Assembly: GCA_018400545.1 (NCBI GenBank)
Contig: JAGYLT010000101.1
Span: forward strand, 1 to 7,714
Direction of reading: 5' to 3'
DNA from: Bacteroidales bacterium
Lineage (GTDB): Bacteria > Bacteroidota > Bacteroidia > Bacteroidales > 4484-276
DNA length: 7,714 nt
Position 1 is the first letter of the stretch, and each line of letters opens with the position of its first letter. Made by a program: the position numbers and the translations under genes. The notes under the pieces were generated by a model. The model saw only the letters and a program-made list of their open reading frames with translations. It searched no databases and was not told the origin of the DNA. Below, one piece after another: positions 1-6,626 of this stretch.

Positions 1-2
1 AA

Positions 3-2591
3 ATCTCCCTGAACACCGGACAACTTGAGATGAGCCTGAAATACAACAAATCCACAAACAGCGCTGTGGGCTGGCTCGATTATATCAGAATGAATGTGAC
101 CCGCAACCTGGTTTTTTCAGGAAGCCAGATGGGATTCAGGAATCTGAACACCGTTGGCGAAGGCAATATTTCGCAGTACACCCTGAGCAATTCGGGGACG
201 GGTGTTACCATTTGGGAAGTTACCACACCACATGAGGTGCAAAAAGTCCAGGCTACTGTTTCCGGCAATCAGTCCAGATTTACGCTACCGACCGAAGTCC
301 TGCGGGAATTCATCGCTTTTGACGGAAATGAGTTTTTAACGGCTGAGTTCGACAAAGAGATTCCAAATCAAAACCTGCACGGCGAGCGCAACATCGAATA
401 TGTGATTCTTTCGCATCCTGATTTTCTGGATCAGGCCAACAGGCTGGCTAATTTCCACCGCGAAAATTCGGGATTAACAGTATTGGTCACCACTCCGGAA
501 ATCGTTTACAATGAATTTTCATCCGGAGCCCAGGACATCACAGCCATCAAAGATTTAATGCGTATGTTTTATGAGCGAGGCCAGCAGGGCGATGTGATGC
601 CACGGTATTTGCTTCTTTTTGGCGATGCTTCCTACGATTTTAAAGATCGCCTGGAAAACAACACCAATTTCATCCCCACTTTCGAATCGCCAAACTCACT
701 GCATTATATCAACTCCTATGCAACGGACGATTATTTTGGATTCCTGGATGCTGATGAAGGCTCTGATAATTCAGATCTGCTCGATATCGGAATCGGCCGT
801 TTTGTGGTTGCAACACCCGAAGAAGCCCGAAGTGCCGTAGATAAAGTAATTCACTACGCAACTTCCGCAAATTCCATGGGCGACTGGCGGAATGTAGTGA
901 CTTTTGTTGGCGACGACGAAGACGGGAACACACATATGAATCAGGCTGAGCAGCTTGCCAATTTTGTGGATACAACTTATCCGTATTATAATGTGGATAA
1001 AATTTATATTGATGCCTTCAAGCAGGAAACAACACCCGGCGGGCAGCGGTTTCCAACTGTGAATTCGGCGATAAACTCAAGCATTGAGAAAGGTACGTTA
1101 ATCATGAACTACACCGGCCATGGCGGAGAGGTCGGCTGGGCGCACGAACGCATCCTCGAAATCTCTGATATAAACGAATGGTCGAATTACGACCGGCTTT
1201 CCGTATTCGTTACGGCTACCTGCGAATTTACCCGCTACGATGATCCGAAACGCATTTCAGCGGGAGAGCATGTTTTCCTGAATCCCGATGGCGGTGGGGT
1301 TTCTTTATTTACCACGGCACGTGCTACCTTTGGCGGCTCAAACCTCAGCCTCAACAGGGGATTTTACAAATATGCCTTTGAAAAAATAAATGGCGAACAT
1401 TATGCAATGGGCGATCTCATCCGGTTGGCAAAGCTCGAAAGTACATCTTCCACCAACGATAAAAAGTTTGTGCTCATCGGTGACCCTGCATTAAAAATTG
1501 CTTACCCAAAATATATGGTCACGACCACATCAGTGAATCAATCCGGCGCCAACGCAGAGTCGGATACCATCAGTGCATTGTCAAGAGTGACTATCGAAGG
1601 CAGGATTACCGATTTTTCAGGCAATCCGATTACCGATTTTAATGGCCATTTAAAATCTACCGTATTCGATAAGGAATCGGAAGTAACCACACTGGGACAG
1701 GATGATTCCAGTTCACCACGCACATTTATGCTGCGTAAAAACACCATTTACAACGGATTGTCAAATATTTCCGATGGGGAGTTTTCCTTTTCGTTTATTG
1801 TACCCAAAGATATTGCCTACAATTACGGAAACGGGAAAATCAGTTATTACGCGCAAAATGGCAAGGAAGATGCCAGTGGCTACAACATGGATATCATCAT
1901 TGGCGGGTTTAACAGTGAGACCGCTGCGGACGACACAGGGCCGGAAATAGAATTATTTATGAATGATACCACTTTCAGAAGTGGCGACATCACCCACGAA
2001 AACCCGGTTTTGTTTGCCAGGGTTTTTGATGAGAGTGGCATTAACACGGTGGGCAACAGCATCGGGCACGACATTACGGCCATCCTTAACGGAAACACCG
2101 AGGCGCCATACAAGCTAAACGAATTCTACGAATCCGACCTGAAAGGCTATCAAAGCGGTACCGTTCAGTATCCGTTTAGCAACCTGCCGGCCGGGGAGCA
2201 TGAAGTAACTTTCAGGATTTGGGATGTTTTTAATAATTCCTCGGAAGCCTCATTGAAATTCGTAGTGATCGATCGCGATGAAATTGCCATCAGCAACGCC
2301 TACAACCGACCGAATCCTTTCGTTTATGAAACCTGGTTTGAATACAATCACAATCAGGCCAACGAAACTGTGGATGTGGTGATTGACATTTACGACCTGA
2401 GCGGAAGGCTTGTAACAAGATTGCAACAGTTTAACCTGAGTGGTGGTTTTTATCCAAGCCCAATCCGATGGGACGGGACGGCATCAAATGGAAATTACCT
2501 GGATGGCGGAATCTATGTTTACCGGGTTCAGTTGACCAACAGTGAAGGCAAAACGACTTCAGCCGTGAAAAAAATGGTAATTGCCCGCTAA
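3..2591 (+). CDS. porU: PorU-type T9SS sortase / peptidase C25, upstream copy (5' truncated)
   Basis: Cell-surface cysteine peptidase of the gingipain (C25) family. PorU proteins cut the C-terminal sorting domain off T9SS cargo and transfer the cargo to a surface anchor. The frame is open to the window edge, so the ATG at 30 is internal; alignment with the downstream copy puts about 410 N-terminal residues outside the window. Counting the codon at 3 as residue 1, the C25 domain spans about 133-495. It holds the YNEFSSGAQDI block, LLLFGDASYD, the catalytic His373 in NYTGHGGE (codon 1119) and the catalytic Cys407 in VFVTATCEF (codon 1221). An Ig-like region starting near DDTGPEIELFMND follows, with a WDVFNNSS block before a C-terminal sorting-type domain from about 765 (YNRPNPF). 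The gene ends 61 bp before a paralogue. It could be a sortase or an exported C25 relative; the family call is firm, the exact role is not. Confidence 0.9.
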   Translation: MSLNTGQLEMSLKYNKSTNSAVGWLDYIRMNVTRNLVFSGSQMGFRNLNTVGEGNISQYTLSNSGTGVTIWEVTTPHEVQKVQATVSGNQSRFTLPTEVLREFIAFDGNEFLTAEFDKEIPNQNLHGERNIEYVILSHPDFLDQANRLANFHRENSGLTVLVTTPEIVYNEFSSGAQDITAIKDLMRMFYERGQQGDVMPRYLLLFGDASYDFKDRLENNTNFIPTFESPNSLHYINSYATDDYFGFLDADEGSDNSDLLDIGIGRFVVATPEEARSAVDKVIHYATSANSMGDWRNVVTFVGDDEDGNTHMNQAEQLANFVDTTYPYYNVDKIYIDAFKQETTPGGQRFPTVNSAINSSIEKGTLIMNYTGHGGEVGWAHERILEISDINEWSNYDRLSVFVTATCEFTRYDDPKRISAGEHVFLNPDGGGVSLFTTARATFGGSNLSLNRGFYKYAFEKINGEHYAMGDLIRLAKLESTSSTNDKKFVLIGDPALKIAYPKYMVTTTSVNQSGANAESDTISALSRVTIEGRITDFSGNPITDFNGHLKSTVFDKESEVTTLGQDDSSSPRTFMLRKNTIYNGLSNISDGEFSFSFIVPKDIAYNYGNGKISYYAQNGKEDASGYNMDIIIGGFNSETAADDTGPEIELFMNDTTFRSGDITHENPVLFARVFDESGINTVGNSIGHDITAILNGNTEAPYKLNEFYESDLKGYQSGTVQYPFSNLPAGEHEVTFRIWDVFNNSSEASLKFVVIDRDEIAISNAYNRPNPFVYETWFEYNHNQANETVDVVIDIYDLSGRLVTRLQQFNLSGGFYPSPIRWDGTASNGNYLDGGIYVYRVQLTNSEGKTTSAVKKMVIAR
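2295..2588 (+). other. C-terminal T9SS sorting-type domain (CTD) of upstream PorU copy
   Basis: About 98 codons encode an Ig-like beta-sandwich of the type A T9SS CTD kind. Visible marks are the opening YNRPNPF, a central DIYDLSGRLV strand, a WDG turn, the GGIYVYRVQL strand and a terminal KKMVIAR. On cargo proteins such a domain directs export through the T9SS and is then removed. On PorU of Porphyromonas gingivalis it is known to be retained and to hold the enzyme to PorV. Retention here is an inference from that case. Confidence 0.8.
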
Positions 2592-2652
2592 GAACTGTTA
2601 ACTCATAGTTTGATAAAATTGAAAAGTATTTTTCAGGAAACCACATACAAAA
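2592..2652 (+). other. Intergenic gap between the two porU copies
   Basis: This 61-bp AT-rich spacer has no terminator-like hairpin with a T run and no convincing Bacteroidota -7 box (TAnnTTTG). In the downstream frame the last stop is TGA at 2620-2622, and 2653 is the first ATG after it. The only purine-rich element, AGGA at 2635-2638, lies 14 bases from the ATG, too far for a normal Shine-Dalgarno site. The start is preceded by an A run, as is usual in this phylum. Co-transcription of the two copies is likely. Confidence 0.5.
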
Positions 2653-2730
2653 ATGACGCATAAAATCGCATTTCAATTCATACTCGCTGTTACACTCATT
2701 TTTTGGGCTGGCCACGCTTTGCCGCAAACC
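2653..2730 (+). other. Signal peptide of the downstream PorU copy
   Basis: The first 26 residues show a short positive N-region (MTHK), a hydrophobic core of about 16 residues and a polar region ending in GHALPQ. This fits a Sec signal peptidase I substrate, as needed for passage to the periplasm before outer-membrane export. The exact cut, after HA or after LP, cannot be decided by eye. No lipobox cysteine is present. Confidence 0.8.
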
Positions 2731-5700
2731 GAAAAAGTTCAACTCAACTGGCATGGCGTAATTTCAGAAACCATCAACAGTGAAGAAATCAACACCCTTT
2801 ATTTTACTGATGCCGGAAATGCCGATCGCTGGGGACTACTTCCCGTTTATCAAAAAAAATATAATCTGCCTGCTCCCGGTCTGGAATTCGAATTTGAAAT
2901 TCTAAATCCTGAGTTTGCTGCATTGGATGTTTCAAAAGGTTTTGAAGGATTGGATCAGATTCCCGAAAGGTTATTTCACGAAACTGAGATCATCACCACG
3001 AGAGGCAAAAAACAGTTGCTTTTGAAGTTGCTGCCCCTTAGGTTTAACAGCAAAAATGGGCAATACGAAAAGCTTATCTCTTTTGAGATCAACAAGAAAA
3101 TTGTTCCCGGATCATCAGCTTTTGCCGGTAATCCCGGTGAGGAATTTGCCGAAAATTCAGTGCTGGCAACCGGCGAATGGTATAAAATCGGTGTTACCGA
3201 AACAGGACTCTACGAGGTAACCTGGAACGATCTCAACGAATTGGGAATGAATACGTCCGGGTTGCAATCGGATTTAATTGCGCTTTATGGTAACGGCGGA
3301 GGGATGTTGCCCCAGCGAAATGCCGACCCCAGGGATGATGACCTGATTGAAAATGCCATTATGGTTATGGACGGCGGAGACGGCACTTTTGACGAGGGCG
3401 ATTATTTCCTGTTTTACGGGGAATCTCCGCACAGTTGGGTGCCCGATGAACCGGATGGGGTTTTTATCCATTACACCAATTTGTACACCAATCAGAATTT
3501 CTATTTCATTACGGTGGGCCAGGAACCGGGTAAAAGGGTTGAAACTCAGGAACAATCAATCATGCCTGCTGAGCGGTTTTTTACTGTGTACAACGATTAC
3601 GCAGTTCATGAAAAAAATGAGAAAAGCCTCATTAAATCAGGAGCCGAATGGTACGGGGAAGAATTTAACGACATCCTCGAACGGGATTTCTTCTTTCCGT
3701 TTCCCAACCGGGATCCTTTACGTGCAGTCCATATCGAAGCGGATTTTGCGGCCCGGTCAACAACCACATGTTCTTACACGGTTTTCATTAATCAGGACTC
3801 TGTATTTCGCGACAATGTTAGCTCCATTCCTGAAAATTCAATCACCAAATATGCCAATCCCTCAAACGATTCGGAGTGGTTTATGGCGGATGGCGAAAGC
3901 GATCTGAACGTAACCGTCAGGCTAAACCGAAAAACTGAAAGTTCGATTGGGTGGTTGAATTATCTTCAAATCAATGTGATGAGCCACCTGCTTTTTAGTG
4001 GGCAGCAATTTGGATTTAGAAACTTTAATGCCCACGAGGCTCAAACAAGCGAGTACAGGATTAGTGGTACCAACGAAAATTTCAGGGTTTGGGATGTTAC
4101 CGATCCGCACAATGCAAGCCAGATAAATATTACCAAGGTAGAAGATCTGGCAAAATTTACCATCGAAATGGAATCTCTGCACGAGTTTATTGGTTTCGAT
4201 GGTTCGGATTTTATGGAACCCACATTGGAAGGTTTCGTCGAAAATCAAAATCTCCATGCACTGCAATCAGCCGATTTTATCATCGTTACGCATCCTGAAT
4301 TTGAAGATCAGGCCATACGCTTAAAAGAACTCCACGAAGAGCTTGACGGCATGGAAGTTATTGTAGCAGATATCTATGAAATCTACAATGAGTTTTCTTC
4401 AGGGGCTCAGGATATCTCAGCTATTCGGGATTTCGTCAGGATGGTTTATTCCCGCTCAGGAACACCGCCTCAGTTGAAATACCTGCTTTTGTTTGGCGAT
4501 GGATCCTACGATCCACTCGATAGAATTGGTGATAATCTTTCGTTTGTCCCCACTTTCCAGTCTAAGCAATCCTTGTGGTTCACATCAAGCTATGTTACCG
4601 ATGATTTCTTTGGGTTGATGGATCCCGAAGAGGGAAAAGATGCTTCCGGAAATGTGGATATTGGCATTGGCCGGTTTGCGGTCAACAATCATGAGGAAGC
4701 AAAACTTATGGTTGATAAAGTGGAGGAATATATGCGGATGTCGGAGGATATGCAGGGCCATTGGCGAAACAGCCTTACTTTTATTGCCGATGACGAGGAT
4801 AACAATCTGCATCTCTACCAGGCAGATACGATCCTGGTTTCCCGTATTCAGCGAAGAAATGCTTCTGTGAATATTGATAAAATTTATCTGGATGCTTACC
4901 GGCAGGAGACCTCTGCCAGCGGACATACTTATCCGGATGTTAACGATGACATTAATAAACAGGTAAATGAAGGAACCCTGATTGTAAATTACACGGGGCA
5001 TGGTGGTGAGCTTGGACTTGCGCACGAAAAAGTGGTTCAGATCAGCGACATCCTTTCCTGGGAGAATCAAGGTTCGTTTCCGGTTTTTGTAACAGCAACC
5101 TGTGAGTTCAGCCGTTTCGACAATCCCGGTCTGACTTCAGCCGGTGAACTGGTTTTACTGAACGAGAACGGCGGCGGTGTGGCTTTGTTTACAACAACCC
5201 GTCTGGCATTTGCCTCTTCCAACCTGCTGCTTAATAAGCGGTTTTACGATACGCTCTTCAGGGCTTATCCCGAGCTGCATCCAAGGCTGGGTGATCTGAT
5301 GATGTTTTCAAAAAATCCCTCAAACACCAACATCCGGAACTTTGTCCTTTTGGGCAATCCGGCGCTAAAACTCGCATTGCCCGGCTATAAGGTGGTTACA
5401 GATTCAATCAACGGAATTGCAGTGGATCAGTTTCAGGATACACTAAACGCCAACAGTGAACTCACGGTAAGTGGTCACATCGAAAGCTATACCAACAGCG
5501 GAGAGCTGATCAGCGATTTTAACGGAACCATCTTCCCGGTGCTCTACGATAAACCAACCACAATCAGGACCCTGGGAAATGACCCCAGGAGTTACCCTTT
5601 CGATTTTGAAGCACAAAACAGTGTTTTATACAAGGGCAAGGCCTCCGTAAAAGATGGAAGGTTCAGCTTTTCACTGATTTTACCAAAGGATATAAATTTT

Positions 5701-6474
5701 CAGTACGGAGCCGGGAAACTCAGTTATTATGCCGCCGACAGCCTGAAAGATGCCGGTGGTTATTACAATGAGATGGTGATTGGCGGAATTAATCAGGACG
5801 GTGCTGTTGATATTACCGGGCCGGGAATTGAACTCTATTTGAATGATACAGAAAATGAATTGCCGGAAAAAGTTAATCCGGACCCGATACTGATTGCCGA
5901 ATTGACAGATCCTTCAGGGATTAATTTCACGGGTCTGGGCATTGGCCACAATATTATGCTCACCATGAACAATGATTCATACAATGCTATGAACCTGAAC
6001 GACTACTTCGAACCTGCCATGGATGATCATTCTTCCGGGCATATTATTTATCCGTTTAGCAATCTGGCCAATGGTGATTATACGCTCGAACTAAAGGCGT
6101 GGGATATGTTTAACAATTCTTCTGTTGCCTCGATTTCGTTTACCGTTTCTGACAGCATCGACGTTGATTTGATGGAAGTTTACAATTATCCCAATCCATT
6201 TTCCGGCCATACCTGGTTCACTTTCAACCACAATCAGTTTCAGGGCGACATGACCGTGGAAGTTGAAATTTATAACTTTTACGGGCAGCATGTGCGAACA
6301 ATTGGCCCTGAAAGTGTGTTTACTAACGGTTATTCGATTGAGCCCATTTATTGGAATGGAGATACAGAAGGCGGGGCGAAATTGCAGCCGGGAATTTATT
6401 TTTACACCTTGAAAGTAACCAACGATAAAAACCAGTCCACCGAACGCATACAAAAAATGATAATCAGCGAATGA
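2653..6474 (+). CDS. porU: PorU-type T9SS sortase / peptidase C25, downstream complete copy
   Basis: Full-length 1273-aa protein, within the size range of PorU. The start at 2653 opens an N-terminal signal peptide (MTHK, a hydrophobic stretch IAFQFILAVTLIFWAG, probable cut near residues 22-26), and the frame has a stop at 2620. Residues about 30-540 form the PorU N-terminal part, including the GEWYKIGVTETGLYEV block. The C25 peptidase domain covers about 540-910, with YNEFSSGAQDI, LLLFGDGSYD, catalytic His783 in NYTGHGGE and catalytic Cys817 in VFVTATCEF. An Ig-like region begins near DITGPGIELYLND (about 1053) and ends at WDMFNNSS. A CTD runs from about 1175 to the end. It lies directly upstream of porV, the classic porU position. 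Expected role: removing CTDs from T9SS cargo at the cell surface and attaching the cargo to the anchor lipid. Being the copy next to porV, it is the better candidate for the canonical sortase. Confidence 0.93.
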   Translation: MTHKIAFQFILAVTLIFWAGHALPQTEKVQLNWHGVISETINSEEINTLYFTDAGNADRWGLLPVYQKKYNLPAPGLEFEFEILNPEFAALDVSKGFEGLDQIPERLFHETEIITTRGKKQLLLKLLPLRFNSKNGQYEKLISFEINKKIVPGSSAFAGNPGEEFAENSVLATGEWYKIGVTETGLYEVTWNDLNELGMNTSGLQSDLIALYGNGGGMLPQRNADPRDDDLIENAIMVMDGGDGTFDEGDYFLFYGESPHSWVPDEPDGVFIHYTNLYTNQNFYFITVGQEPGKRVETQEQSIMPAERFFTVYNDYAVHEKNEKSLIKSGAEWYGEEFNDILERDFFFPFPNRDPLRAVHIEADFAARSTTTCSYTVFINQDSVFRDNVSSIPENSITKYANPSNDSEWFMADGESDLNVTVRLNRKTESSIGWLNYLQINVMSHLLFSGQQFGFRNFNAHEAQTSEYRISGTNENFRVWDVTDPHNASQINITKVEDLAKFTIEMESLHEFIGFDGSDFMEPTLEGFVENQNLHALQSADFIIVTHPEFEDQAIRLKELHEELDGMEVIVADIYEIYNEFSSGAQDISAIRDFVRMVYSRSGTPPQLKYLLLFGDGSYDPLDRIGDNLSFVPTFQSKQSLWFTSSYVTDDFFGLMDPEEGKDASGNVDIGIGRFAVNNHEEAKLMVDKVEEYMRMSEDMQGHWRNSLTFIADDEDNNLHLYQADTILVSRIQRRNASVNIDKIYLDAYRQETSASGHTYPDVNDDINKQVNEGTLIVNYTGHGGELGLAHEKVVQISDILSWENQGSFPVFVTATCEFSRFDNPGLTSAGELVLLNENGGGVALFTTTRLAFASSNLLLNKRFYDTLFRAYPELHPRLGDLMMFSKNPSNTNIRNFVLLGNPALKLALPGYKVVTDSINGIAVDQFQDTLNANSELTVSGHIESYTNSGELISDFNGTIFPVLYDKPTTIRTLGNDPRSYPFDFEAQNSVLYKGKASVKDGRFSFSLILPKDINFQYGAGKLSYYAADSLKDAGGYYNEMVIGGINQDGAVDITGPGIELYLNDTENELPEKVNPDPILIAELTDPSGINFTGLGIGHNIMLTMNNDSYNAMNLNDYFEPAMDDHSSGHIIYPFSNLANGDYTLELKAWDMFNNSSVASISFTVSDSIDVDLMEVYNYPNPFSGHTWFTFNHNQFQGDMTVEVEIYNFYGQHVRTIGPESVFTNGYSIEPIYWNGDTEGGAKLQPGIYFYTLKVTNDKNQSTERIQKMIISE
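6175..6471 (+). other. C-terminal T9SS sorting-type domain (CTD) of downstream PorU copy
   Basis: About 99 codons encode a CTD with the standard landmarks: YNYPNPF at residue 1177, the EIYNFYGQHVRTI strand, a WNGDTEGG turn, PGIYFYTLKVTN and a terminal IQKMIISE. It starts at exactly the same offset as the CTD of the upstream copy and is one residue longer. The YPNPF opening is closer to the usual cargo CTD signature than the RPNPF of the upstream copy. Confidence 0.82.
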
Positions 6475-6563
6475 ATTAATGCTACCAGCTCAGGAGGGTA
6501 AACAATATTCAAAATGAATGGCCGTTTACACTCATATTTTTAACCAAAGTAAATAAAATCTTT
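6475..6563 (+). other. Intergenic gap between porU and porV
   Basis: An 89-bp AT-rich spacer. It contains a strong AGGAGGG run, a 9-codon ORF and a short inverted repeat (separate entry). No T-tailed hairpin typical of an intrinsic terminator was seen. Immediately before the porV ATG the sequence is A/T-rich (AAATAAAATCTTT), as is common for Bacteroidota start sites. The gap is compatible with continued transcription into porV. Confidence 0.5.
6491..6543 (+). promoter_or_regulatory. Possible translated leader upstream of porV (AGGAGGG, 9-codon ORF, inverted repeat)
   Basis: AGGAGGG at 6492-6498 is a near-perfect anti-Shine-Dalgarno complement, rare as a start signal in this phylum. Sixteen to seventeen bases later ATG 6514 opens a 9-codon ORF (MNGRLHSYF, stop TAA 6541-6543). 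GTAAAC at 6498-6503 and GTTTAC at 6524-6529 can pair into a 6-bp stem with a 20-base loop. The Shine-Dalgarno-to-ATG distance is longer than usual and the stem is short, so chance is a real possibility. Confidence 0.15.
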
Positions 6564-6626
6564 ATGATTAAAAAGTCCATTGCAGTAATAGCTGCATGTA
6601 TTTTTCTTGTGAATCTGGCATATTCA
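6564..6626 (+). other. Signal peptide of PorV
   Basis: Residues 1-21 have a MIKK N-region, a hydrophobic core (SIAVIAACIFLVNL) and an AYS end before QDKP, fitting signal peptidase I cleavage and delivery to the outer-membrane assembly route. Cys12 sits inside the hydrophobic core rather than at the cut, so this is not read as a lipoprotein. Confidence 0.85.

Larger units (their letters stand above)
3..6474 (+). repeat. Tandem gene duplication (3-2591 and 3883-6474)
   Basis: The visible part of the first gene and residues 411-1273 of the second are homologous in the same direction. Catalytic His (373 and 783), catalytic Cys (407 and 817) and the first CTD tyrosine (767 and 1177) all differ by exactly 410, so net indels up to the CTD are zero. 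A 91-residue stretch from NYTGHGG on has 55 identities without gaps. Longest shared peptides seen include YNEFSSGAQDI and VFVTATCEF. Shared DNA runs are short, for example TATCCGTTTAGCAA at 2169-2182 and 6049-6062, so the duplication is old and maintained by protein-level selection. Confidence 0.9.

Noticed and set aside
30..32. ATG at 30 as the start of the first gene
   Set aside because: The frame is open to the window edge with matching homology upstream of it (residues 411-419 of the paralogue), and no signal peptide follows this ATG.
2598..2617. GTTAAC palindrome and AACT/AGTT arms in the gap after the first porU as a terminator or operator
   Set aside because: The arms are only four bases, there is no T run after a stem, and such short symmetry is expected by chance.
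3347..3907. 186-codon plus-strand frame overlapping the second porU
   Set aside because: Out of frame with a clearly real gene, with low-complexity composition and no signal peptide or motif; a shadow.
4585..5070. 161-codon minus-strand frame inside the second porU
   Set aside because: It lies wholly antisense to the most conserved part of the C25 domain, has no recognisable family features, and is explained as a shadow of the codon pattern.
6535..6542. TATTTTTA as a Bacteroidota -7 promoter box for porV
   Set aside because: It lacks the final G of TAnnTTTG and there is no TTG at the expected -33 distance; such a string is common in AT-rich gaps.
6597..6599. Cys12 of PorV as a lipoprotein lipobox
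   Set aside because: It sits in the middle of the hydrophobic core, with a better signal peptidase I site at AYS, and PorV is an integral barrel.
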